This document shows, in pieces, positions 43,194 to 51,353 of a stretch of 55,243 bases of DNA (position 1 is the stretch's first letter; each line of letters opens with the position of its first letter). The translations under genes were made by a program, and so were the position numbers. The notes under the pieces are model-generated. The model saw only the letters and a program-made list of their open reading frames with translations, did not search any database and had not been told where the DNA came from. This stretch comes from Candidatus Muiribacterium halophilum (lineage in GTDB: Bacteria > Muiribacteriota > Muiribacteriia > Muiribacteriales > Muiribacteriaceae). The stretch is taken from contig PKTG01000087.1 of assembly GCA_002869225.1 (NCBI GenBank), positions 1 through 55,243 of the forward strand, given 5' to 3'.

Positions 43194-44945
43194 TTATTTT
43201 TTTATATTATTATAGTACTTCTGCTCTTTAAAATGAGTATGAAGATATTTGTGAGACTTTTCCCCAAGAGGCTCACCAAGATATTCATCATACAACTTTT
43301 TGATAAATGGGTTTTCATGTGATTTTCTTAGTTCCATAGAACTATCACCTTTATATATACCCTCTATTCTTTTCTTTCTCACTTCTGTATTAGTTGGAAT
43401 AGGCTGTCCGCCACCACCAATACATCCACCAGGACATGCCATTATCTCAATAAAATGATAATCGACTTCACCAGCTCTTACTTTTTCCATAAGCTTTCTG
43501 GCATTTGCAAGTCCCGATGCAACTGCAACTTTTACTTCGACTTCTTTTCCATCTATTTTAGTTTTTACTGCTGCTTCTTTTACACCATCGAGTTTTAGAC
43601 CTCTTACCGCTTTATAATCGATATTCTCGATCGAATGTCCTTCAAGAACTTCAAGAGCGGTTCTGAGAGCAGCTTCCATAACTCCACCTGATGCTCCGAA
43701 AATAAGAGCAGCACCCGTTGACATTCCGAGAGGATTGTCCGGCTGCTCATCTGGAAGATTTACAAAATCAAGATTTCTCTGTCTGATCATCTTTGCAAAC
43801 TCTCTAGTAGTTACAACTATATCAACATCAGACCATCCATCAGCACCAAGCTGTGGTCTCTTTGATTCATCTTTTTTTGCTGTACATGGCATTACAGATA
43901 TCACTCTGATCTTTGAAGGGTCAATACCTTCCTTTTCAGCAAAAAAGGATTTAACCATAGCTCCAACCATAGCCTGAGGAGACTTAGCTGAAGAAAGGTT
44001 AGGTACAAGCTCAGGGAAGAAAGTCTCAAGGAAGTTTACCCATCCAGGAGAACATGATGTAAGCATAGGAAGTGTTCCACCTTCCTTTACCCTTTTAATA
44101 AACTCATATCCCTCTTCCATTATTGTAAGATCAGCTCCGAAATCAGTATCAAAGATATGATCGAATCCCATCTTTCTCATTGCAGCAAAGATCTTACCTG
44201 TTACAATAGTTCCAGGCTCAAGTCCAAATTCTTCACCTAAGGTTACTCTTACACTAGGTGCTACCTGGACTACCGTTATAATATCAGGATCCATTATTGC
44301 ATCCCATACTTTTGCTGTATCATCCTGATCCTTAAGTGCCGCTACAGGACAGTTAAGAACACACTGACCACATCCAACACAAACAGAATCCTGAAAACCT
44401 ACATTAAAAGGTGTACCGACTTCAGCGTTGAAACCTCTTTTCTTTGAATAGATCGCTCCAACTGTCTGAACAGTGTTGCACATAGTCTCACATCTTTTAC
44501 AATAGATACATTTTTCGCCATCGTATCTTAAAGAGTTTGCTGCAGAATCTTTTCCTCTATCACTCTTGTCACCTCTGTATGGTACTATCTCAATACCATG
44601 CTCGGCTGCAAGATCCTGAAGTTCACATCTTGTGTTCTTCTCACAGGTAAGACATGTAGTCGGGTGATCTGAAAGAATAAGCTCAAGAACAAACTTTCTG
44701 GCTTTTCTTACTTTTTCACTATGTGTTAAGACTTTAAGTCCCTGACATACAGGAGTTGTACATGAAGTTACAAGCCTTCCCGTATTTTCTATCTCAACAA
44801 GACACATCCTACATGCACCGATTTTCTGAAGATTTTCAAGAAAACATAGAGTAGGTATTCTAACGTCGGCTTCTTTTGCAGCCTGTAGAATTGTAAAATC
44901 CTCAGGAACGCTCACCTTCTTATTATCAATATACACATCTATCAT
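43194..44945 (-). CDS. hydA: [FeFe] hydrogenase catalytic subunit, set 2
   Basis: 583-residue paralogue of the subunit at 39383. The same cluster set is present: CFLENLQKIGACRMCLVE, DHPTTCLTCEKNTRCELQD, CIYCKRCETMCNTV, CVGCGQCVLNCPVAAL, then L1 TSCSPGWVNFLE, L2 MPCTAKKDESKRP, L3 FIEIMACPGGCIGGGGQP and the C-terminal small-subunit-like tail PLGEKSHKYLH. L3 differs from set 1 in an Ala for the first of two neighbouring cysteines. Probably NAD- or ferredoxin-linked with the Fe-S-rich NuoF copy upstream. Confidence 0.95.
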   Translation of the reverse strand: MIDVYIDNKKVSVPEDFTILQAAKEADVRIPTLCFLENLQKIGACRMCLVEIENTGRLVTSCTTPVCQGLKVLTHSEKVRKARKFVLELILSDHPTTCLTCEKNTRCELQDLAAEHGIEIVPYRGDKSDRGKDSAANSLRYDGEKCIYCKRCETMCNTVQTVGAIYSKKRGFNAEVGTPFNVGFQDSVCVGCGQCVLNCPVAALKDQDDTAKVWDAIMDPDIITVVQVAPSVRVTLGEEFGLEPGTIVTGKIFAAMRKMGFDHIFDTDFGADLTIMEEGYEFIKRVKEGGTLPMLTSCSPGWVNFLETFFPELVPNLSSAKSPQAMVGAMVKSFFAEKEGIDPSKIRVISVMPCTAKKDESKRPQLGADGWSDVDIVVTTREFAKMIRQRNLDFVNLPDEQPDNPLGMSTGAALIFGASGGVMEAALRTALEVLEGHSIENIDYKAVRGLKLDGVKEAAVKTKIDGKEVEVKVAVASGLANARKLMEKVRAGEVDYHFIEIMACPGGCIGGGGQPIPTNTEVRKKRIEGIYKGDSSMELRKSHENPFIKKLYDEYLGEPLGEKSHKYLHTHFKEQKYYNNIKK

Positions 44946-44958
44946 CCGGGCCTCCTGA

Positions 44959-46743
44959 TCACTCTTGGGTTATCGCATCAAACGGACACTTTTCGTAGCA
45001 GCTTCCGCATTTGATACAACCTGACTGGTCTATGACATGTTTTTCTTTTCTTTCACCTGTTATAACATCGACAGGACATGCCTTTTTACAGATTCCACAA
45101 CCGACACATTTATCTGTAATCTCATATTTTACAAGATCTTTGCAGACCTTAGCTTTACATTTGCCTTTTTCTATATGTTCTATATATTCGTCTTTAAAGA
45201 ATCTTAAAGTCGAAAGAACAGGATTAGGAGCTGATTGTCCAAGACCACAAAGAGATGTCTCTCTTATATTCTGAGCAAGTTCGGTCAGTTTATCAAGGTC
45301 TTCTATCTTTGCTACTCCTCTGGTTATCCTATCCAGGATCTCATACATCCTTTTAGTCCCGATTCTACAAGGAACACATTTTCCACATGATTCATCTACA
45401 CAAAACTGCATAAAGAACTTTGCAAGATCAACCATACAAGTCTTTTCACTCATAACGATAAGTCCACCTGAACCCATCATAGTACCAAGCTTCTTAAGCG
45501 AGTCGAAATCTACTGGTGTATCAAGATATTCCTCGGTTATACATCCACCTGAAGGTCCTCCTGTCTGTGCAGCCTTAAATTTAAGTCCGCCCGGAATACC
45601 TCCGCCAATATCAAATATTATCTCTCGAAGAGTAGTACCCATTGGCACCTCTACAAGACCAGCATTAGCGATGTCACCGGCAAGTGCAAACACTTTTGTA
45701 CCAGGACTTCCTTCTGTTCCTATCTTTCTAAACTCATTCGCTCCATTAAGTATTATCCATGAAACATTAGAATAAGTCTCGACATTGCTTATCATAGTTG
45801 GTCTATGGAAAAGACCTTCTGTTGTAGGATAAGGTGGTCTAGGACTAGGCTCACCTCTTTTTCCTTCAATAGAATGCATAAGAGCAGTCTCTTCACCACA
45901 TACAAAAGCTCCGGCACCGATCCTAAGTTCCAGATCAAAAGAAAAACCACTTCCAAGTATATCATCACCAAGAAGACCGTATTTTCTCGCCTGTGAGATC
46001 GCAAGATTGATTCTTTCTATTGCAAGCGGATACTCAGCTCTACAATAGATGAAACCTCTACTTGCTCCGGTAGCATAACCTGCTATTATCATACCTTCAA
46101 GCACAAGATGCGGATCGCCTTCAAGTACGGATCTATCCATAAAAGCACCAGGGTCACCTTCATCAGCGTTACACACTATATATTTAGGATCGTTCTCTGC
46201 TTTAGAGAGGAATTCCCATTTAAGTCCTGTCTGGAAACCACCGCCTCCTCTACCTCGAAGTCCTGAATCCTTCACTTCTCTTATAATATCTTCCGGTTTT
46301 TTCTCAAAAGCTTTTGCAATAGCTTCATAACCATCTCTTGCAAGATATTCCTCGATCCTTGTAGGATCAATAAATCCACAGTTTCTTAGTACTATCTTTT
46401 TCTGTCTTTTGAAAAAATCGATCTCATCTATCTTCTGAAGCACGCTTTCATCAGGATTTGTGTAAAGATATTTCTCTACAGTCCTTCCTTTAATAAAATG
46501 TTCCTGTACGATCTCTTCCATGTTCTCAGGTTTGAGTTTCTTATAGAAGATCCCTTCAGGATAGACAACGACTATCGGACCCATCTCACATGCTCCCATA
46601 CAGCCGGTCTCTATTATAAGTACTTCATCTTTAAGATTGTTTTTCTCAACTGATTCTCTTAAAGCTTTAGAAACAGCACCACAACCGGATGAAATACAGC
46701 CGGCTCCAGCACAAACAAGTACGTGTAATCTATAGCTTGCCAT
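44959..46743 (-). CDS. hydB: NuoF-like hydrogenase subunit, set 2, Fe-S-rich
   Basis: 594 residues with three parts: an N-terminal thioredoxin-like [2Fe-2S] domain (VCAGAGCISSGCGAVSKAL; ETGCMGACEMGP), the FMN/NADH domain (LRGRGGGGFQTGLKWEF, CNADEGDPGAFMDR, CGEETALMHSIEGKRG, SCGKCVPCRIGTKRM), and a C-terminal pair of [4Fe-4S] motifs (CVGCGICKKACPVDV, CIKCGSCYEKCPFDA). This is the full layout of the HydB subunit of electron-bifurcating (NADH plus ferredoxin) enzymes. Confidence 0.95.
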   Translation of the reverse strand: MASYRLHVLVCAGAGCISSGCGAVSKALRESVEKNNLKDEVLIIETGCMGACEMGPIVVVYPEGIFYKKLKPENMEEIVQEHFIKGRTVEKYLYTNPDESVLQKIDEIDFFKRQKKIVLRNCGFIDPTRIEEYLARDGYEAIAKAFEKKPEDIIREVKDSGLRGRGGGGFQTGLKWEFLSKAENDPKYIVCNADEGDPGAFMDRSVLEGDPHLVLEGMIIAGYATGASRGFIYCRAEYPLAIERINLAISQARKYGLLGDDILGSGFSFDLELRIGAGAFVCGEETALMHSIEGKRGEPSPRPPYPTTEGLFHRPTMISNVETYSNVSWIILNGANEFRKIGTEGSPGTKVFALAGDIANAGLVEVPMGTTLREIIFDIGGGIPGGLKFKAAQTGGPSGGCITEEYLDTPVDFDSLKKLGTMMGSGGLIVMSEKTCMVDLAKFFMQFCVDESCGKCVPCRIGTKRMYEILDRITRGVAKIEDLDKLTELAQNIRETSLCGLGQSAPNPVLSTLRFFKDEYIEHIEKGKCKAKVCKDLVKYEITDKCVGCGICKKACPVDVITGERKEKHVIDQSGCIKCGSCYEKCPFDAITQE

Positions 46744-46752
46744 ATTTCCCCC

Positions 46753-47238
46753 TTATTTGTATTTTGCGATAATATCGTCTATTTCTTTTGCAGAGACTCT
46801 TTTAAAAATATCTTCGTCGTTTACCGTAACAACAGGAGCAAGTGAACACGCTCCAACACATCTTACAGTCTCAAGAGAGAACAGACCATCATCGGTCGTT
46901 CCTCCCACTTCAATACCAAGCTTTTCAGAAAACTGTTCCACAAGCTTGTTAGCTCCCCTTACATAACACGCTGTACCTGTACAGATCTTAACAACATATT
47001 TACCTTTTGGCACCATTGTAAAAAAATGATAAAAAGTAATAGTTCCATATACCTCAGATAGAGGAATATTAAGACCTTCCGAGATCCTTTTCTGGATCTG
47101 CGGAGTAAGTGCACCGTAATGAGTTTGAGCTTTATGAAGGACGTTTATTAAAATACCTTCATTATCTCTATTCTCTTCGATTATGTTGTCAAGCAAACTA
47201 AAATCAGTTTCTTTTCCATTTTCGCAGCTACATACCAT
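46753..47238 (-). CDS. hydC: NuoE-like hydrogenase subunit, set 2
   Basis: 161 residues, [2Fe-2S] ligands CTGTACYVRGANKL and CVGACSLAPVVTVNDED. The helical N-terminus includes GILINVLHKAQTHYGALTP, as in NuoE. Nine bases upstream of the Fe-S-rich HydB. The set order is C-B-A, repeated in set 1. Confidence 0.94.
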   Translation of the reverse strand: MVCSCENGKETDFSLLDNIIEENRDNEGILINVLHKAQTHYGALTPQIQKRISEGLNIPLSEVYGTITFYHFFTMVPKGKYVVKICTGTACYVRGANKLVEQFSEKLGIEVGGTTDDGLFSLETVRCVGACSLAPVVTVNDEDIFKRVSAKEIDDIIAKYK

Positions 47239-47265
47239 AATTCACCTCTCAATCAAAGACACTTA

Positions 47266-47628
47266 CTATTTTTCTGAAGAAAAGACCATATCTCCAACTA
47301 TATTTCCGTTAACGACATGCTCAGCAACTATTCTCTTTGCACCTTCAGCATCGACTTTCTTGTAAATTACCTTCTGTCCGTCTTTTTCTACTTCAACTAG
47401 AGGTTCCTGCTCACAATAACCCATACAACCGCTCTGAGATACTATGACATCAGCAAGATTTCTTTTTTCGATTTCTTCCATTATAGAAGAAGTTACATCT
47501 CTTGCACCAGCTGCTATACCACAAGTTCCCATTCCAACTGTGATCTTTGCAGTCGCTTTTCCTTCTCTTGTCTTAAGTTCCTTAACAGCTTTTTCCTTAA
47601 GTTTCTTGAGTTCATTTAAAGTAGTCAT
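47266..47628 (-). CDS. Small [2Fe-2S] thioredoxin-like ferredoxin
   Basis: 120-residue single-domain protein with cluster ligands GMGTCGIAAGARD and QSGCMGYCEQEPLVEVE. It resembles the N-terminal domain of NuoF-like subunits (HydB-2), and free-standing copies are common in trimeric hydrogenase clusters. Likely electron carrier or a sensor partner for the GHKL protein encoded just upstream. Four-base gap to that gene. Confidence 0.9.
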   Translation of the reverse strand: MTTLNELKKLKEKAVKELKTREGKATAKITVGMGTCGIAAGARDVTSSIMEEIEKRNLADVIVSQSGCMGYCEQEPLVEVEKDGQKVIYKKVDAEGAKRIVAEHVVNGNIVGDMVFSSEK

Positions 47629-47631
47629 TTG

Positions 47632-48177
47632 CTACCTCCCCAAATTTTTTAATCCCTCATTTATATCTTTTTTTAGCAATTTTTGAACATCTAAAGAATT
47701 TATAGGCACTTCCCCAAGCACCTCTTTCCACTCTCTTGAATCAATTGAATAATCTGAATTATCTTTTTTATAGGTGAATTTAAAATCTATATCAGGATTA
47801 AGTACAATAAGTGAACGAATTGCACCGGCAATGTCGCCTATAGGTGGTCTATCAATATGTGAGTTTTTCATCACAGCTTCCAGTTTAGTCCCCTTTCCTT
47901 TTTCAGAAGCGATCTTAAACTCCCCCTCACACATCTCGGTGATCTGCCTTATAAAAGGGATCCCAAGACCAACACGTCTGGTCGTTCTTGTTGTTATAAA
48001 GGGACTTTTGATCGACTGTGCAAAGTCGTTATCCATCCCCTGACCATTGTCTGTTATTTTCAATGTCAGTATATCATTTATCGTGCTTTCGTCAAGTGTA
48101 ATCTCTATAAATGACGCTTTTGCCTTTATTGAGTTTTCTACAAGATCTAAAATGTTAAGTGCCAGCTCTATCATCAT
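47632..48177 (-). CDS. GHKL ATP-binding protein in hydrogenase cluster
   Basis: 181 residues, a histidine-kinase-like ATPase domain without a visible phospho-accepting His domain. N box LNILDLVENSIKAKAS, G1 LKITDNGQGMD, G2 RRVGLGIPFIRQ, G3 EKGKGTKLEAV. The C-terminal tail (about 120-181) has no motif I know. Genes of this type recur in [FeFe] hydrogenase operons of Thermotogae and Clostridia, where a signalling role is assumed. Confidence 0.85.
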   Translation of the reverse strand: MMIELALNILDLVENSIKAKASFIEITLDESTINDILTLKITDNGQGMDNDFAQSIKSPFITTRTTRRVGLGIPFIRQITEMCEGEFKIASEKGKGTKLEAVMKNSHIDRPPIGDIAGAIRSLIVLNPDIDFKFTYKKDNSDYSIDSREWKEVLGEVPINSLDVQKLLKKDINEGLKNLGR

Positions 48178-48182
48178 GGTAA

Positions 48183-48890
48183 TTAATCCTCTTTATAGTA
48201 AAAGTTGGAGGTCAACAGATTCTTAATAACCGATTCCTTATCCGGCTTTGATTCTATCAAAAAGCACCGGTGACCTATCCAGTCAATAAAATGTGCATCA
48301 GAATTTCTTATAGTCTTTTCCATTCCCTTTTTATCAAAACCGTAAATCTCAAAAGTCATATCCTGATATTTATCAGGTATAAAACCGAGGGTGGCAAGAA
48401 TGGAGTAATAATCTCTATCGATATGCGAAAAAAAGAAAAAACCATCATTTTCCTTTACAAGTTTAATTACATCATCACAAGGAAGTGTTGCCTGATTTAG
48501 AAATATCTTTTCATGTCTTATTATATTTTCATCTTCATCTACTACAAGTTGATAACCGTTACGATCCTCGTCGATCTCAATAGGAAGAAGCTTCTCGTGA
48601 AGTTTTTTCTCAACAGCTCTCGCCTGAGATATTTCTGAAAAAAGAGCTACTACATGAAATTCCTCGGCAACTGTTATTTCCATTCCACATAAGACTATTA
48701 TATTATTTTTTTCACCCAGTCTTTGAGCTACCTCACAGTTTCCGCATGAATTGTGATCGGTTATAGCAATTACATCTATATTAAGCTCTTTTGCTTTCTC
48801 AATGATATTTTTCGGAGACATATCAAGAGATGCACAGGCTGATAACACACTATGAATATGTAGATCCGCTTTCAAAATGCTTTTTTTCAT
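48183..48890 (-). CDS. PHP-domain metal-dependent phosphoesterase
   Basis: 235 residues of the TrpH/PHP group. Metal ligands: ADLHIHSVLSACASLDMSPK (HxH), AITDHNSCGN (DH), GMEITVAEEFHVVALF, FFSHIDRDYY and NSDAHFIDWIG. Probably hydrolyses a nucleotide or small phosphate. Its presence within the hydrogenase cluster and before the GHKL gene suggests a role in the same signalling path. Overlaps the DRTGG gene by four bases. Confidence 0.88.
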   Translation of the reverse strand: MKKSILKADLHIHSVLSACASLDMSPKNIIEKAKELNIDVIAITDHNSCGNCEVAQRLGEKNNIIVLCGMEITVAEEFHVVALFSEISQARAVEKKLHEKLLPIEIDEDRNGYQLVVDEDENIIRHEKIFLNQATLPCDDVIKLVKENDGFFFFSHIDRDYYSILATLGFIPDKYQDMTFEIYGFDKKGMEKTIRNSDAHFIDWIGHRCFLIESKPDKESVIKNLLTSNFYYKED

Positions 48891-49219
48891 CTTACATTAA
48901 GTTCTAAAAGACTCTGACTTATCTGAAAAGCATTTTTTTCTGCTGTAGCAATGACTATATCTTCGTCTAAAGCTTTTTTTAGCATCTCATCGTTTGGTTT
49001 TCTTGAGTTTGCGAGTATGATAAACTTAATATCCTTCAATATACATACAGCTATTACATTCTCATGAGAAAGTATAGTTACGAGAAGACTCTCATCAGGA
49101 CAGTTTGCCATGACATCCGAAAGCATCTCAGATACATAGCCTCTTTCTATCTCCATATCATCATTTATCGATGTATGAAGCTTCAACGATAATTTTTCTA
49201 TTATCTCACTTATTCTCAT
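48887..49219 (-). CDS. DRTGG-type small domain protein
   Basis: 110 residues. The pattern IERGYVSEMLSDVMANC, then LLVTILSHENVIAVCILKDI and a repeat-like ALDEDIVIATAEKNAFQISQ matches DRTGG domains, which are found in regulators with CBS or phosphotransacetylase partners. Its homologue encoded at 50966 is alike in size and motifs. Overlaps both neighbours, so tightly coupled. Confidence 0.8.
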   Translation of the reverse strand: MRISEIIEKLSLKLHTSINDDMEIERGYVSEMLSDVMANCPDESLLVTILSHENVIAVCILKDIKFIILANSRKPNDEMLKKALDEDIVIATAEKNAFQISQSLLELNVR

Positions 49220-50555
49220 CTTTTATCCTCTTTCCGGAAGAAATATCACCCAGCTCTTCCTTGATGTTTTTTATCTTTTCTTTAAGAACAAAAATACAAT
49301 CAAATTTGGAAGCTTTTCCCTGTACGACATCCTCTGCAAGTGTCTCACATGTCGGACAACCACATATACCACAATCTATTCCCGGGAATTCCTTCATAAG
49401 AACATCTATCTTCTCTGCTTTTTCCATAGCTTTTTCAATATCTGTATCCAGTCTGTTTATACTTCTTGGCTGAAGCTTTCTACCTTCATTAAAGAATTCC
49501 ATGATAAAGAACTTCATATCGTAATCTTCAAACACTTTTTCTCTTTTAACAGTTGATTCTTTCATTCTTCCGGCTAACCTTTTAAGCCTGGTCTTTGCCA
49601 TGAACTTATCAGTTGGAGCAAGCACTCCGCCAACACATCCAGGTATACAAGCCTGGACTTCTATGAATTCATAGGATGAGAACTCTTTATCATCAACATT
49701 CTCAAAAAAAGAGATTATATTATGAATACCCGCAACGGCTATCTTCTTTTCCACATGAACGTTTCTTATCTCACCTTCGTGAACGCCCCAGATAATACCG
49801 TATTTTCCGGCATGTTCGTAGTTTTTCGTCTCTTTTATCTCCTGTATCCTTGACATTACCGCATCAAAGACATCCGTCATAGAAAAGACACCATCAACAG
49901 GTGATTTCTTCTTTCCTTCAGGCTGATTTACAGCTGTAACTTTTGCAGGACATGGCGAGATAAAGAATACTCCCACCTCTTTCTCATTACAGCCAGTCTT
50001 TTTCATTACCATATCTTTACTGATCTTTGCGGCTATATCCATTGGAGGTTCAAGCGGAGCAATATATTCAGCATATTCAGGAAACCTTGTAAGTATGAGT
50101 CTTACAACAGCCGGACATGCCGAAGATATGACAGGTCTTTTTTTGTTTTCCTGCATAAACTTCTCAGTAGCTTTATTCACAAGTTCTGCAGCTGCAGCGA
50201 CCTCAAATATATATTCAAAACCCATTAGATTAAGTGCTGTATATACCTTATCAAGCGGAATATCATCAGGATCAAACTGAGCCATAAAAGAAGGAGCTGG
50301 CAAAGCCACTGTATATTTAAAATCGTTCAACATATCAAGAGAATCAGTATGCGCGTATTTAGCAAAGTTAGGACAGGTCCTTATACATTCACCACAATCA
50401 ATACACCTCTCCTCAATGATCGTCGCTTTTCCGTCATATACCCTGATAGCCTGAGTAGGACAGGTCCTTATACAATGAGTACAACCTTTACAGTCATCCT
50501 CTTTAAGTCTGACCGAATGATAATATCTTTTTTTATTTTTTTCGTTATCTTTCAT
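49206..50555 (-). CDS. [FeFe] hydrogenase-like iron-sulfur protein, sensory type (HydS-like)
   Basis: 449 residues. Two [4Fe-4S] motifs at the start (CKGCTHCIRTCPTQAI, CIDCGECIRTCPNF), a hydrogenase large-domain core with reduced motifs (L1 ISSACPAVVRL, L2 SPCPAKVTA, L3 FIEVQACIPGCVGG), and a C-terminal Fe-S motif CGICGCPTCETLAEDV. The L1 Cys-Cys pair is Ala-Cys, and the L2 acidic end is absent. Such proteins are thought to sense hydrogen or redox state, not to turn over quickly. Located between a GHKL gene and a DRTGG gene. Confidence 0.85.
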   Translation of the reverse strand: MKDNEKNKKRYYHSVRLKEDDCKGCTHCIRTCPTQAIRVYDGKATIIEERCIDCGECIRTCPNFAKYAHTDSLDMLNDFKYTVALPAPSFMAQFDPDDIPLDKVYTALNLMGFEYIFEVAAAAELVNKATEKFMQENKKRPVISSACPAVVRLILTRFPEYAEYIAPLEPPMDIAAKISKDMVMKKTGCNEKEVGVFFISPCPAKVTAVNQPEGKKKSPVDGVFSMTDVFDAVMSRIQEIKETKNYEHAGKYGIIWGVHEGEIRNVHVEKKIAVAGIHNIISFFENVDDKEFSSYEFIEVQACIPGCVGGVLAPTDKFMAKTRLKRLAGRMKESTVKREKVFEDYDMKFFIMEFFNEGRKLQPRSINRLDTDIEKAMEKAEKIDVLMKEFPGIDCGICGCPTCETLAEDVVQGKASKFDCIFVLKEKIKNIKEELGDISSGKRIKDENK

Positions 50556-50556
50556 A

Positions 50557-50973
50557 TTAATGCTGGAAATCTATCCTCATGGATAGCTCCGTCCCCTTTC
50601 CTACCTCCGTCTTTATATTAAGGTCATCAACATTCTTTTTTATGTTTGGAAGTCCCATTCCTGCACCAAATCCCATTTCCCTGACCTTTTCAGAAGCGGT
50701 AGAGAATCCTTCTGTCATAGCTTTGTCTACATCAGGTATACCAGGTCCTTTATCTGAGACCAGTATTTTGATGTGGTCCTTAGCTACAACAACATTTATA
50801 TCTCCGCTGTAGGCATGTGCGACGACATTAATCTCCGCCTCGTACATAGCCACTGCCACTTTCTTTATTATTTTTGATTGAAGTCCTAACCTTTTTAAAA
50901 GTTTCTTTATATCGCTCGAAGCACTGCCTGCTTCGGAAAAGTTCCCTCCTTCAAGATGATAGACTTTAAGCAT
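50557..50973 (-). CDS. RsbW-like anti-sigma GHKL protein
   Basis: About 138 residues, a serine kinase/anti-sigma type ATPase: N box AMYEAEINVVAHAYSGD, G1 LVSDKGPGIPDVDKAM, G2 GFGAGMGLPNIKKNVDD. ATG 50973 is chosen because it overlaps the preceding DRTGG stop by eight bases and the MLKVYHLEGG start fits; the longer 51000 reading lies inside that gene. In the cluster it may pass a signal from the sensory hydrogenase-like protein. Confidence 0.85.
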   Translation of the reverse strand: MLKVYHLEGGNFSEAGSASSDIKKLLKRLGLQSKIIKKVAVAMYEAEINVVAHAYSGDINVVVAKDHIKILVSDKGPGIPDVDKAMTEGFSTASEKVREMGFGAGMGLPNIKKNVDDLNIKTEVGKGTELSMRIDFQH

Positions 50974-51325
50974 TTTTGGCTTTTTCCTTTTGCAGATCAA
51001 GTGTCTCTTTGATCTTTCCTGCTACATCAAACATCGAAAGCTCAGTACTGAGAAGTGTTATTTCATTATCTGCAGCAATATCCACAAGCTTTTTCTCTAT
51101 TGCTTTTCCTCTAACTATGATAACCGTCTTGATATCCACCATCTCGGCAGTCCTTAAAGCCTGTGCGTTAGATAAAGCAGTTATAAGAGCTGTACATTCA
51201 CCTTCGTGAGTATATGCAAGTACATCACTCATAAGATCGGTACAACAAAATTCCTTTATCTCACATTCTTCTCCTCTGCATATAACTTTAGCATCTATAA
51301 GTTTAGCTAGATCATCAACATTCAT
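50966..51325 (-). CDS. DRTGG-domain protein
   Basis: 119 residues: LIDAKVICRGEECEIKEFCC, then TDLMSDVLAYTHEGECTALI and LSNAQALRTAEMVDIKTVII, typical of DRTGG domains. Start at the second ATG (51325), four bases after GGAGGA. Located between hydG and the RsbW-like gene; its paralogue follows the sensory hydrogenase-like gene. It may bind a nucleotide and act as a signal adaptor, an inference. Confidence 0.85.
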   Translation of the reverse strand: MNVDDLAKLIDAKVICRGEECEIKEFCCTDLMSDVLAYTHEGECTALITALSNAQALRTAEMVDIKTVIIVRGKAIEKKLVDIAADNEITLLSTELSMFDVAGKIKETLDLQKEKAKNA

Positions 51326-51353
51326 CATTCCTCCTATTGAACTTTCTGTTCAA

